Counted from the first letter of the stretch, positions 46,475-54,988 are shown. The stretch: DNA of 56,263 nucleotides from Pseudomonas palmensis (GCF_017848315.1 NZ_JAFKEC010000033.1:1-56263); one strand, 5' to 3'. Notes: generated from the sequence alone by a model not told the origin. Translations and numbers: made by a program.

Positions 46475-48706
46475 TCAGAATCGGCTGGTGACGCTGACGC
46501 CGACCGTGCGCGGGTCGCCGTAGGTCAGCACGTACTGGCCCTGGGGGCCGTTGGGCCGGCCGTGCACCTGGTAGCGGCGGTCGGTGAGGTTGTTGACGAA
46601 GCCGGTCACGCTGAGCTTTTCATCCGCGCTGAACCAGGTCAGGCGGCTGTTGGCCAGGGTGTAGTGGGGCTGGCTGAGGGTCGGCTCGGCGCTGCTCTGG
46701 CGGTTGGCCAGAAAGTACTCCTTGTCGCGAAAACTCACGTCGGCGCCGGCCACCAGCTTGCCGCCGATCGCCAGCGGGATGGTGTAGTCGGCGCCCAGCG
46801 ACACCACGTTGCGCGGCGAGCGCACGAAGCTGTTGCCGCTATAGTCGGCGGTCACCTCGCCGGTGGTGGGGTTGACGTTCTTGAAGTCGGTGTACTCGGT
46901 GTCCAGGAACGACACCGCCGCGCGCAGGTGCAGGTAGTCGGTGGGCTGGCCCTCGATCTCCAGCTCCGCGCCCTTGACCTTGCCCTTGGCACCGTTGGTG
47001 AGCGCGGTGGTGAGCAGGCCGCTGTTGACCGTCAGCAGGTTGACCTGGATGTCCTGGTAGTCGTAGTAGAACAGGTTGGCGTTGACCGTCAGGCGGTGGT
47101 CGAACCACTCCGATTTCAGGCCCAGCTCGTAGGCATCGAGCTGTTCCGGGTCGACCGTGGTCAGCTGCGCCAGGTTGCTCGACAGGCCGGTGTTGAAGCC
47201 GCCGGAGCGAAAGCCGTGGGCATAGCGAAAGAACACCCGCAGGTTGTCGTTGATGCGGTACTCGGGCGTCACATCGTAGGTCCAGGCGTCCCAGCGCTTG
47301 CTCTCGTCGCGGTTGCCGTTGGCGCCCGCAGCGCCCAGCGGCACCAGCGGGCCGTTGGCGCTGGTGCGGGTGAGCTGGGCCAGGTCCAGGTCGATGCTCT
47401 TTTTCTCGGTGGTCCAGCGCAGCCCGCCGGTCACGGTGAAGTTGTCGCTCAGGTCATAGGCCAGGTTGCCGAACAGCGCGTAGCTGTCGGTCTTGTGGGT
47501 GTAGTCGAGGCTGCTCAGGTCGACCCCGCCGATCTGGTTGGAGCCGGTGCCGTTGGGCGTCGGGCCCGGGGTCACGAAACGCCGGTCGGTGCTGTCGAGG
47601 GTTTCGTGAAAGTAATGGGTGCCGAGCATCCAGCGCAGGGTTTCCTGCTGCGGGGAGGCCAGGCGAAATTCCTGCGAGTACTGGTCGTAGCGGTTGTCGG
47701 TGTCGCTCGCGCCGTTGACCTCGTAGGGGGTGTAGTCGGCGTCGGTCAGCGACTGCTGGCGGATAGAGTCGTAGGCGGTGATGGAGGTCAGCCGGTAGTC
47801 GCCGATGTCCCAGTTCAGGGTCAGCGAGGTGCCGTCGTGGTCGAGTTTGGAGTGCTCGTCCACGTTCAGCTCGATGCGCCGCCCCTGGGGGCGCTGGTAG
47901 CCGACGTTGTAATAGGTGCCCAGCGGCAGCGAACCGCTGCTGCCATCGCCCTTGAACTGGCGCCCGTGGAGCTTCCACAGCGCCTCCAGGTCCGGGTTGA
48001 GCCTGGCCAGAAACTGTACGCGTACGGCCTTCTTGTTGACGTCGCCATAGGTCTGGTCGTTGGTCAGGTTGTGGGTGAAGCCGTCGCGCTCCTCGGAATA
48101 CAGCGACACCCGGCCGGCCAGGCGTTCGTCCACCAGGGTGCCGCCCAGGGCGCCGTTGAGGATGCGTTCGTTCTTGCTGCCAAAGCCGATGGTGCCGAAG
48201 CCGTCGGTGTCGAAGGTGGGCTTTTTCGAGATCACGTTGACTGCCCCCGCCGTGGTGTTCTTGCCGTACAGGGTGCCCTGAGGGCCGCGCAGCACCTCGA
48301 TGCGCTCCAGGTCGAACAGCGGGCCGCCGCCGGCGACGGGGGCGTTGAGGTAGACGTCGTCGGCATAGATGCCCACCGGGTAGACCGTGGCGGCGCCGGT
48401 GTCGCCGGTGCCCAGGCCGCGGATGTACCAGCGCGGGCGGCCATCGCCATCGGGGTTCTTGGCCGAGGCGTTGGGGATGAAGGTGGTGATGTCGCCCATG
48501 GCGCGCACGCCGTCGGCGGTGATACTGGTGCCCTGGACCGCGCTGACCGCCACCGGCACTTCCTGCAGGGTTTCTTCGCGGTGTTGTGCGGTGACGGTGA
48601 CGGTCTTGAGTGCCGGCGTGGTGTTGTCGTCGGCGTGGGCGGTGCTGGTGCCTGCGAGCAGCAGGCCCAGGCCGATGCCCTTGGCCAGTGGATGAAGCTG
48701 ATGCAT
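46475..48706 (-). CDS. TonB-dependent receptor of the organosulfur locus
   Basis: A 743-residue outer membrane receptor with a signal peptide ending near STAHA, a TonB box KTVTVTAQ, a plug (about 45-165; VAVSAVQGTSI, VEVLRGPQGTLYGKNTTAGAVNVISKKP) and a barrel ending GVSVTSRF. This plug type is common in receptors for organic nutrients, including sulfate esters and sulfonates. GGGAG precedes the ATG at 48706. A sigma-54 promoter (48743-48758) lies 37 bases upstream, so it has its own control independent of the DszB-like gene upstream. Substrate inference rests on context. Confidence 0.9.
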   Translation of the reverse strand: MHQLHPLAKGIGLGLLLAGTSTAHADDNTTPALKTVTVTAQHREETLQEVPVAVSAVQGTSITADGVRAMGDITTFIPNASAKNPDGDGRPRWYIRGLGTGDTGAATVYPVGIYADDVYLNAPVAGGGPLFDLERIEVLRGPQGTLYGKNTTAGAVNVISKKPTFDTDGFGTIGFGSKNERILNGALGGTLVDERLAGRVSLYSEERDGFTHNLTNDQTYGDVNKKAVRVQFLARLNPDLEALWKLHGRQFKGDGSSGSLPLGTYYNVGYQRPQGRRIELNVDEHSKLDHDGTSLTLNWDIGDYRLTSITAYDSIRQQSLTDADYTPYEVNGASDTDNRYDQYSQEFRLASPQQETLRWMLGTHYFHETLDSTDRRFVTPGPTPNGTGSNQIGGVDLSSLDYTHKTDSYALFGNLAYDLSDNFTVTGGLRWTTEKKSIDLDLAQLTRTSANGPLVPLGAAGANGNRDESKRWDAWTYDVTPEYRINDNLRVFFRYAHGFRSGGFNTGLSSNLAQLTTVDPEQLDAYELGLKSEWFDHRLTVNANLFYYDYQDIQVNLLTVNSGLLTTALTNGAKGKVKGAELEIEGQPTDYLHLRAAVSFLDTEYTDFKNVNPTTGEVTADYSGNSFVRSPRNVVSLGADYTIPLAIGGKLVAGADVSFRDKEYFLANRQSSAEPTLSQPHYTLANSRLTWFSADEKLSVTGFVNNLTDRRYQVHGRPNGPQGQYVLTYGDPRTVGVSVTSRF

Positions 48707-48742
48707 GGTGTGGCTCCCCGAGTGTGGCTGATACGGGGCTAG

Positions 48743-48758
48743 AGCAGGGTTTGTGCCA
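48743..48758 (-). promoter_or_regulatory. Sigma-54 promoter for the TonB receptor
   Basis: Read on the minus strand, TGGCAC-AAACC-CTGCT has the invariant GG-N10-GC of sigma-54 promoters and the full -24 hexamer. The predicted start (about 48732) would give a leader of about 26 bases before the ATG at 48706. Confidence 0.75.
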
Positions 48759-48819
48759 TGTTTGCAAGCTGTTGATTTACATGGGTTTTATCGGGTGTTT
48801 CGGGGTGGGTTGCTAGTGG

Positions 48820-48859
48820 TGCAGCAGGGGGCTGTGGAATGCCTGCTGCTGCAGCAGCA
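48820..48859. promoter_or_regulatory. Candidate enhancer site upstream of the TonB receptor promoter
   Basis: TGCAGCAG (48820-48827) and the perfect 16-base palindrome TGCTGCTGCAGCAGCA (48844-48859) lie about 60-100 bases upstream of the sigma-54 -24 element, the usual distance for an activator dimer. TGCAGCAG is also found beside the dyad in front of the SsuD-like gene. Confidence 0.45.
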
Positions 48860-48874
48860 ACCGGTTTGAAAAGC

Positions 48875-48938
48875 TTCGCCAGCAAGGCTGGCTCCTACAG
48901 GGGGCGAGGCCTGTGTAGGAGCCAGCCTTGCTGGCGAA
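48875..48938. repeat. Perfect inverted REP pair
   Basis: Two 25-base arms (48875-48899 and 48914-48938) are perfect inverted copies around a 14-base loop; the arm begins TTCGCCAGCAAGGCTGGC, the P. putida-type REP core. It sits directly beyond the end of the DszB-like gene. Confidence 0.9.
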
Positions 48939-48954
48939 TGGGGCGACACGATTT

Positions 48955-50013
48955 TCAGGTGGCCACCCGCGACGTCGACCCGATCACCGCCTCCAGCACA
49001 CTGAAATCGATCCAGTCGCGCACATCGAAGCGCCGCGCAATGAAATGCCACCGATGCAGAAAATCGGTGAAATCCTGCAGCGCCTCGATCGAGCGACTGT
49101 CCAGCGTGGTGCGCAGGCGTCGGTGCGCGTCCTCGCCATACGCCGCCGCCACCCAGTACTCGCTGGTGTTGAGCTCGCGCGCCAGGTAGCGCCGGGTTTC
49201 ATCGGGGTTGGCCCAGGCCCACTGCTCGGTACGCAGCACCACGTCGACGATGCGCGTGCACGCGCCGAAATGCTGTTGCAGCAGGTTCAGGTCAACAGTC
49301 AGGGTGCGCGGCGTGCCGTTGTTGGAACGGATCAGCGGGTCGGGGTGCGAGCCGGTGTCGATCACCACCCGCAGGCCGAACTCGTGGGCCAGTTGCAAGG
49401 CCGAGGCCCCCTTGAGGAAGATCGCGTCGATGTCGCCGCGCAGCAGCCCGATCAGTTCGTTGTTGCGCCGGCTCACCCGGTTCATGCCCAGGGTCACCGT
49501 GGCGCCATGCACATGGGTGACCTGCTCGTCGCTGTGGGTGCCGCCGTAGGGGTAGTCCACCAGTTCCACATCGGCCACGTCCAGGCCTTCGAGCCTGAGC
49601 GCGTTTTCCAGCCCGCGCAGGGCCTGGGCGCGGGTGAAGTCGATCTGCACGTTGGCCCACTTGGGCAGGCCGAAGCGGCGGTTCTTGAGGTCGCGCACGC
49701 TTTTCACGCCGCTGTCCTCGGTGGTCAGGATCAACTGCACCTCATCGGCCCAGCTCAGCCCCAGCACGCGGGTCTGCACGCCGCTGGCGTAGGCCCAGAT
49801 CGCCGGAATGTTGCCGCCGTGGCGCACCGAGTTGGGCAGGTGATGGTCGTAGTGGGCTTCGCGCACTTCGCGCTCGCTGGACTCGCGCAGCGACTGGATC
49901 GAGGTGCCCAGCGGCTGGAACGCCTCGGCCAGGCGCCCGGTCTGCACGGCGATGCCAAGGCCGGTCGGCACCGGGCTGTGGGTGTACCAGAGGGTATCGA
50001 GAGGGGTGGTCAT
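48955..50013 (-). CDS. DszB-like / ABC substrate-binding-fold protein
   Basis: A 352-residue protein of the periplasmic-binding-protein fold, usually annotated as an ABC substrate-binding protein. Its start TLWYTHSPVPTGL aligns with the active site of 2'-hydroxybiphenyl-2-sulfinate desulfinase DszB (YSNCPVPNAL, from memory), with Ser13 in place of catalytic Cys27. His54 and Arg64 match DszB His60 and Arg70 at the same 10-residue spacing, followed by HGGNIPAIW versus FGGEIPPLL. There is no signal peptide, so it should be cytoplasmic. The ATG overlaps the stop of the SsuD-like gene (ATGA). Length is near DszB (365). Confidence 0.8.
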   Translation of the reverse strand: MTTPLDTLWYTHSPVPTGLGIAVQTGRLAEAFQPLGTSIQSLRESSEREVREAHYDHHLPNSVRHGGNIPAIWAYASGVQTRVLGLSWADEVQLILTTEDSGVKSVRDLKNRRFGLPKWANVQIDFTRAQALRGLENALRLEGLDVADVELVDYPYGGTHSDEQVTHVHGATVTLGMNRVSRRNNELIGLLRGDIDAIFLKGASALQLAHEFGLRVVIDTGSHPDPLIRSNNGTPRTLTVDLNLLQQHFGACTRIVDVVLRTEQWAWANPDETRRYLARELNTSEYWVAAAYGEDAHRRLRTTLDSRSIEALQDFTDFLHRWHFIARRFDVRDWIDFSVLEAVIGSTSRVAT

Positions 50014-51155
50014 AGGGGCATCGGGTCCTTGATGGGTTGTTGTTGCACCAGCGGCAGCACTTCCTGGCCGATGCGCAGGGCTTCTTCCAGGTGCGGGTTG
50101 CCGGCCAGGATGAAGGTCGAGAAGCCGGCGTCGCGGTACTCGGCCAGGCGTTCGGCGATGTTCTGGTGGCTGCCCACCAGGCCCACGGTGGGGCCGGGCT
50201 TGGCCTTGGCGAAACCGGCCCACAGGTTTGGCCCCAGAATCAGGTCGTCGAAGCGCTGGATGTTCTGGTGATAGGCGCTCTGGCGGGCGCCGCCGACCGA
50301 GTCGCTGGCAGTGCTGAAGGTGCTGGAGAGGGCGCTGGGCCTGCCGTCGAGCCTGTCGAACTGGCGGCGCAGGTCGCGCCAGGCGGCCTCTTCGGTTTCG
50401 CGGGCGAACAGGTCCACGCGCAGGCCGAAGCGCACCGTGCGGCCCTGCCTGTCGGCCAGCTCGCGCACGCGCTCGATGTGCGGCCTGAGTTGCTCGATCG
50501 GCTCGGCCCAGTTCAGGTACACGTCGGCGTGGCGTGCAGCCACGTCCAGGGCCGGGTCGGAGAAGCCGGAGAAGTACACCCCCGGCTTGCGCACATGGCC
50601 CAGGTGCTCGGGCAGGGCGCCGTTGTCCAGTTGATAGACCTCGCCCTGGTAGCTGAAGTGCTCGTTGCGCCACAGGCCGTCGATGATGTCGAGAAATTCG
50701 CCGGTGCGCCGGTAGCGCTGGTCGTGGTCGAGAAAGTCGCCCTGGGCGCGCTGGCTGGCGGGGTTGCCGCCGGTGATGATGTTCCAGTCCAGGCGGTCGT
50801 GGCTCAGGTGCTGCAGGATGGCGGCCTGCTGTGCGGCGTAGGCGGGCAGGGTCCAGGCGGCCTGGAAGGCGATCAGAAAGCGCAGGCGGCGGGTTTCGCG
50901 GGCCAGTGCGGCGGCCACGATCCAGGGTTCGGGGCCGGTGGGCAGCAGGGCGCCTTCGAAGCCGGCCAGTTCGGCGGCCTTGGCCACCTGTGCGATGTAG
51001 TCGATATAGGTGAAGCCGTCGGGGCGGCCGTCTGCCAGCCGGCCGGGTGCGATATGGCCGTGCTGGTGGCTGAAGCTGCCACGGTTGTGCCGGTCGGTGC
51101 TCAATTGCGGCCCGTCGGTGCCCAGGGGCAGGCGCCAGAAGAATTCGGTGCTCAT
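50010..51155 (-). CDS. SsuD-like FMNH2-dependent alkanesulfonate monooxygenase paralogue
   Basis: A 381-residue bacterial-luciferase-fold monooxygenase, matching SsuD in length and in blocks such as EFFWRLPLGTDG, RRLRFLIAF, NIITGGNP, FLDHDQRY, SPNLWAG-like LGPNLWAGFAKA and STFILAGNPHLEEAL. Compared with E. coli SsuD (from memory), the active-site Cys54 segment is missing and the RLH containing Arg226-His228 reads RVD, so substrate preference probably differs. GAGG precedes the ATG. It is led by a sigma-54 promoter at 51187-51202 and coupled to the DszB-like gene. An FMN reductase must come from elsewhere. Confidence 0.88.
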   Translation of the reverse strand: MSTEFFWRLPLGTDGPQLSTDRHNRGSFSHQHGHIAPGRLADGRPDGFTYIDYIAQVAKAAELAGFEGALLPTGPEPWIVAAALARETRRLRFLIAFQAAWTLPAYAAQQAAILQHLSHDRLDWNIITGGNPASQRAQGDFLDHDQRYRRTGEFLDIIDGLWRNEHFSYQGEVYQLDNGALPEHLGHVRKPGVYFSGFSDPALDVAARHADVYLNWAEPIEQLRPHIERVRELADRQGRTVRFGLRVDLFARETEEAAWRDLRRQFDRLDGRPSALSSTFSTASDSVGGARQSAYHQNIQRFDDLILGPNLWAGFAKAKPGPTVGLVGSHQNIAERLAEYRDAGFSTFILAGNPHLEEALRIGQEVLPLVQQQPIKDPMPL

Positions 51156-51186
51156 GGCTGTTCCTCGGTGAATGTGCCAGAGGTGG

Positions 51187-51202
51187 TGCAACCGTCATGC
51201 CA
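51187..51202 (-). promoter_or_regulatory. Sigma-54 promoter for the SsuD-like operon
   Basis: On the minus strand TGGCAT-GACGG-TTGCA matches the sigma-54 consensus TGGCAC-N5-TTGCA with a single mismatch. The predicted start near 51176 gives a leader of about 21 bases to the ATG at 51155. Confidence 0.82.
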
Positions 51203-51237
51203 CGCGGTGCGGGCCCGGTTTTGCGGGGGGTGGGAGG

Positions 51238-51265
51238 CTGCACTGCTGCCAGGGCAGCAGTGCAG
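51238..51265. promoter_or_regulatory. Large dyad, candidate enhancer site for sigma-54 activator
   Basis: A perfect 13-base inverted repeat (CTGCACTGCTGCC / GGCAGCAGTGCAG) with a 2-base centre lies 37-64 bases upstream of the -24 element. It is followed by further GCAGCAG repeats. A hairpin-forming terminator is unlikely as there is no T run; an activator binding site is the preferred reading. Confidence 0.5.
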
Positions 51266-51308
51266 CAGCAGTGGGTGCGGCGGTTGCAGCACCAGAGCAA
51301 TGCCCCCC

Positions 51309-51332
51309 TGTGGGAGCGGGCTTGACCCGCGA
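51309..51332. repeat. Single REP-type element
   Basis: TGTGGGAGCGGGCTTGACCC (then GCGA) is the widespread Pseudomonas REP form with GCGGG/CCCGC arms. It lies directly after the ABC transporter stop. Confidence 0.65.
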
Positions 51333-51338
51333 TTGGCC

Positions 51339-53162
51339 CTAACCGGCCCGCGCATAGCTGCGATGCAGCGCCGCATACGCCCCACCCCTGGCCAGCAACT
51401 GCGCATGCGGCCCTTGCTCCACCAGGCGGCCCTGGCCGATCACCACGATGCGGTCCGCCTCGCGAATGGTCGCCAGCCGATGCGCGATGATGATCGCCGT
51501 GCGCCCCTCGCACAGCCGACGCAACGCCCGCTGGATGCGTCGCTCGGTATGCACGTCCACCGCCGAGGTGGCTTCGTCCAGCACCAGCACCGCGGGGTCT
51601 GCCAGGTACGCCCGCACCAGGCACACCAGCTGGCGCTGCCCATGGCTCAGGTGCGCGCCCAGCGCCCCCACCTGGGTCGCGTACTGGTGCGGCAGGCGCT
51701 CCAGCACTTCATCGGCGCCCAGCTCGCGGGCCGCCGCGATCAGCGTCGCATCGTCCGCCCCCGGTGCTGCCAGGCGCAGGTTGTCGAGGATGCTGCCGGC
51801 AAACAGCACGTTGTCCTGCAGCACCACACCCACGTGCCGGCGCAACTGCTGCTGGCTCAACTGGCGAACATCGATGCCATCGAGCTTCACTGCGCCGCCG
51901 TCCACGTCATAGAAGCGCGTGAGCAACTGCACCAGCGTGCTCTTGCCATGCCCCGACGGCCCGACCAATGCCAGCACCTCGCCGGCCCGTATGTGCAGGT
52001 CCAGCCCGTCGATCACCGGCGTTGGCGCCTGACGCTCATAGGCAAAGCGCACCTGCTCGAAGCGCACCTCGCCACGCGCCCTGGGCAACGCCACGGGCAC
52101 CTGCGGGTCGAGAATCTGCGGCGCGGTGTCCAGCAGCAGAAAGATCCGCTGCGCCGAAGCCGAACCGGTGGCATAGCGCTCGAACAGGTCGGTCAGCTCC
52201 TGCAACGGCCCCAGAAACAGCATCACGTAGAACAGGCTTTCACCCACCTGGCCTACCGTCACCGAACCCTCGGCCAGCCCGTAGCCACCCACCAGCACCA
52301 GCACCGCCATGCCCATCGCGGCCAGCAGCGCGGTGAACGGCGCGAACCAGCCCGAGCGCAGGCTGCCCAGAATCAGCGCGCGGTTGAAGTCGTCCAGCAG
52401 GCCCTGGTAACGCTGCAGGTTGGTCTGCTGCCGGCCGGTCTGCTGCAGCAGGCGCACGCCGCTGACGCTCTCCACCAGGTGGGCGGTGAAGCGGCTGCGG
52501 TTTTCCGCGACCTTCGCCCAGTTGCGCTGGGCGATACGCTTGAAGCCCCAGGTGGCGAGCAGCAGCAACGGCACGCTGCCGATCAGGCTGAAGAAGAACA
52601 GCGGCTCTATCAGCCACAGCATCACCGCCGCCAGGCTGCAGCGCAGCAGGGCGCCGAGCAGCTCGGGCGGGCCCTGGATCAGCAGCGGCTCAAGCGCGTC
52701 CACGTCGCGGTCGGCCCGCGAAATGATGCGCCCGGCGCGGGTGCGGTCGAAGTAGCCCACGCTCAGCGCCTGCACGTGCGCAAACACCCGCACGCGCAGG
52801 TCGTTGAGCACGCTGATCGCGGCGCTGCCGGCGATGTACTGCGACAGCCCCGCCAGCACGAAGCGCCCCAGCCAGCTTGCCGCCAGGCCCGCGCCCAGCC
52901 ACAGCACCAGCGGCGGGTCCAGCAGCCAGGCGTTGCCGTCATGGATCAGCCCGTGATCGAGCAGCTCGCGCACGAACCACGGGCGCAGGAACACGGTGAA
53001 CACCAGCACCAGCTCCAGGCCGATCACCCAGCCGATCTGCCGGCGCACCGGGCGCAGCAGGGGCAGCAGGCGCCGGAACATGCTGCGGTCCAGGGCCTTT
53101 CTTGCCAGTAATTCTTCTATCTCGATATCGCTCAGGGCAGTGCCCGCTTGCGGCTTAGCCAT
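51339..53162 (-). CDS. ABC exporter half-transporter, consensus catalytic site partner
   Basis: A 607-residue type IV (exporter) ABC half-transporter: six-helix membrane domain (about 40-330) and nucleotide-binding domain (about 365-600). Walker A is GPSGHGKST (401-409), Walker B ends in catalytic Glu530 (VLVLDEATSAVD), and the H-loop His561 is present. Its signature is LSHGQ (505-509), a departure from LSGGQ. Overlaps the partner gene by 8 bases; the two form a heterodimer with one good site, in which this protein's Walker motifs pair with the partner's LSGGQ. ATG 53162 follows the family N-terminus. Substrate unknown. Confidence 0.9.
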   Translation of the reverse strand: MAKPQAGTALSDIEIEELLARKALDRSMFRRLLPLLRPVRRQIGWVIGLELVLVFTVFLRPWFVRELLDHGLIHDGNAWLLDPPLVLWLGAGLAASWLGRFVLAGLSQYIAGSAAISVLNDLRVRVFAHVQALSVGYFDRTRAGRIISRADRDVDALEPLLIQGPPELLGALLRCSLAAVMLWLIEPLFFFSLIGSVPLLLLATWGFKRIAQRNWAKVAENRSRFTAHLVESVSGVRLLQQTGRQQTNLQRYQGLLDDFNRALILGSLRSGWFAPFTALLAAMGMAVLVLVGGYGLAEGSVTVGQVGESLFYVMLFLGPLQELTDLFERYATGSASAQRIFLLLDTAPQILDPQVPVALPRARGEVRFEQVRFAYERQAPTPVIDGLDLHIRAGEVLALVGPSGHGKSTLVQLLTRFYDVDGGAVKLDGIDVRQLSQQQLRRHVGVVLQDNVLFAGSILDNLRLAAPGADDATLIAAARELGADEVLERLPHQYATQVGALGAHLSHGQRQLVCLVRAYLADPAVLVLDEATSAVDVHTERRIQRALRRLCEGRTAIIIAHRLATIREADRIVVIGQGRLVEQGPHAQLLARGGAYAALHRSYARAG

Positions 53163-54933
53163 GCTCGATCCCCAGCAGTTCACGGTAGGTCGGGTTGCGG
53201 TGCAGCAGCTGCGCATGGCTGCCGCTGTCGGCAATGCCGGTACTGCTCAGCAGCAGCACGCGGTCGGCCAGTTGCACGGTGCTCAGCTTGCTGGCGATCA
53301 GCAGCAGGGTCGGCGCATGCCCATCGCTGCGGCGCTGGCGCAGGGTGTCGAGCACACGCTGTTCACTGATCGCGTCCAGCGCGCTGGTGGCGTCGTCCAG
53401 GCACAGGATGTCGGGGGCCGCCAGCAGGGCGCGGGCCAGGCACAGGCGCTGGCGCTGGCCGCCCGAGAGGGTCACGCCACGGTCGCCCAGCGGCGTGTCC
53501 AGGCCCTGGGGCAGGCGCGCCAGCACGTCCTCGGCGCTGGCCTGGCGCAGTGCATCGAGCAGTTGCGCGTCGCTGGCCGTGGGCGCACCCAGGCGCAGGT
53601 TGGCAGCCAGGCTGTCGGCGAACAGAAAGCTCTCCTGGGGCAGCACATGCACGCGCCGGCGCAGTTCATCCAGCGCCAGGGTGCGCACGTCGTGCCAGCC
53701 CCGTGCAGCGCTGCCCAGCAGCACGCGGCCCTGGTCGGCCTCGGTCAGGCGCGGCAGCAGGCTGGCCAGCAGGCTCTTGCCGGTGCCCGTGGCGCCCACC
53801 AGCGCGACCACCTCGCCGGGTTCTATCTGCAACGAGCACTGGCTGAGCACCGCCTGCCCACCGCCGGGCGCTGCCACGCCGACAGCCTCCAGCTTCAGGC
53901 CCAGCGGCCCCGGGGGCAGCGACTGCTGACCGCTGACGATGTGTACCGGCGCATCGAGCAACTGCCAGATACGCTCGGCCGAGGCGCGCGCGTCGGCGAA
54001 GGTCTGCATCACCCGGCCGATGCCTTCGATGCGAAACACCAGGGTGGTGGCGATCAGCAGCGAGGTCACCAGCTCGCCGATGCCGATGCGCCCCTGGGCC
54101 ACCAGCTGCGCACCGACCACCAGGATCCACACATGCCCCAGCGCCACCACCGCCTGCGGCAGCGGTATGCGCGAGCTGGCGTAGGCCAGCGCCTGGCGTG
54201 CATGCCCGGCAAACACCTGCACCTGCGCGGCAAAGCCCTCGATGCGCTGGACCTGCAGGCCGAACGACTTGATCACCCGTACCGCGCCGATGCCTTCGGC
54301 CAGGTCCTGGTTGACCCGGTCGTAGGCGGCGCCCACGGCCCGGTCCAGTGCCACCAGGCGCTCGGTCTGGTGCACGAAGATGCCCAGCCCGAGCACGGTC
54401 AGCAGCAGCGGCCCCAGGGCCAGCCACGGGTCGTACCAGGCCAGCAGGCCGACGGTGGCCAGCACCACCAACGGGGTTTCCACCAGTTGGCGCCAGAAGC
54501 TGATCAGGGCATCGCGCACCTTGTCCGCATCGCGGGTGGTGCGGGTGACCATCTCGCCCATGCCGTGCTGCCAGTGGTAGCCCAGGTGCAGGGCCTGCAC
54601 CTGGGCCAGCAGGCGCTCGCGCAGGCGCGTGAGCAGCGCCTGGCCGAGCACCAGCGAGCCGATGGCCGCGGCGTACTGCAACACCGCGCGGCCCAGCGCC
54701 ACCGCGCCTATCAGCCAGAACCAGTGCCAGGCCAGGCGTGCATCCAGGCTGCCATCGGCCAGGCGTACCACGGCGGCGCCGGCACTCACGTCGTTCAGCG
54801 CATGGCCGATCAGCCATTGCTGCCAGACCAGCCCCAGGTTGATGAAAACGAACAGCCCGGCGACCAGGGCGAAACGCCAGGGCATTTCGCGGTAGATCGC
54901 CAGGCTGCGCAGCAGCGGGTGTCGAGGGCTCAT
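53155..54933 (-). CDS. ABC exporter half-transporter, degenerate-site partner
   Basis: A 592-residue exporter-type half-transporter, membrane domain about 20-310 and nucleotide-binding domain about 345-590. Walker A is GATGTGKS (380-387) and the signature is consensus LSGGQ (489-493), but the catalytic Glu is replaced by Asp514 (ILCLDDATSALD) and the H-loop His by Ser548 (IASKLSTV). It therefore donates the good signature to its partner but has a defective Walker site itself, as in heterodimeric exporters such as TM287/288 and BmrCD. It lies 55 bases after sfnB and probably shares its transcript. Its ribosome site is weak. Confidence 0.9.
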   Translation of the reverse strand: MSPRHPLLRSLAIYREMPWRFALVAGLFVFINLGLVWQQWLIGHALNDVSAGAAVVRLADGSLDARLAWHWFWLIGAVALGRAVLQYAAAIGSLVLGQALLTRLRERLLAQVQALHLGYHWQHGMGEMVTRTTRDADKVRDALISFWRQLVETPLVVLATVGLLAWYDPWLALGPLLLTVLGLGIFVHQTERLVALDRAVGAAYDRVNQDLAEGIGAVRVIKSFGLQVQRIEGFAAQVQVFAGHARQALAYASSRIPLPQAVVALGHVWILVVGAQLVAQGRIGIGELVTSLLIATTLVFRIEGIGRVMQTFADARASAERIWQLLDAPVHIVSGQQSLPPGPLGLKLEAVGVAAPGGGQAVLSQCSLQIEPGEVVALVGATGTGKSLLASLLPRLTEADQGRVLLGSAARGWHDVRTLALDELRRRVHVLPQESFLFADSLAANLRLGAPTASDAQLLDALRQASAEDVLARLPQGLDTPLGDRGVTLSGGQRQRLCLARALLAAPDILCLDDATSALDAISEQRVLDTLRQRRSDGHAPTLLLIASKLSTVQLADRVLLLSSTGIADSGSHAQLLHRNPTYRELLGIEHG

Positions 54934-54988
54934 GGAAAACTCGAGGCAAAGGGGAAAACAGGCGCAGGGCAGGCCCCGCGCCCGGTGT

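Noticed and set aside
51238..51265. Intrinsic terminator after the ABC genes
   Set aside because: The stem is strong but no T run follows on either strand, and its position fits an enhancer site for the promoter at 51187-51202 better.
50037..53111. 1024-codon open frame on the plus strand
   Set aside because: It is antisense to the SsuD-like and ABC genes and has the Gln/Ala/His/Val-rich composition of a mirror frame in GC-rich DNA; no domain is recognisable.
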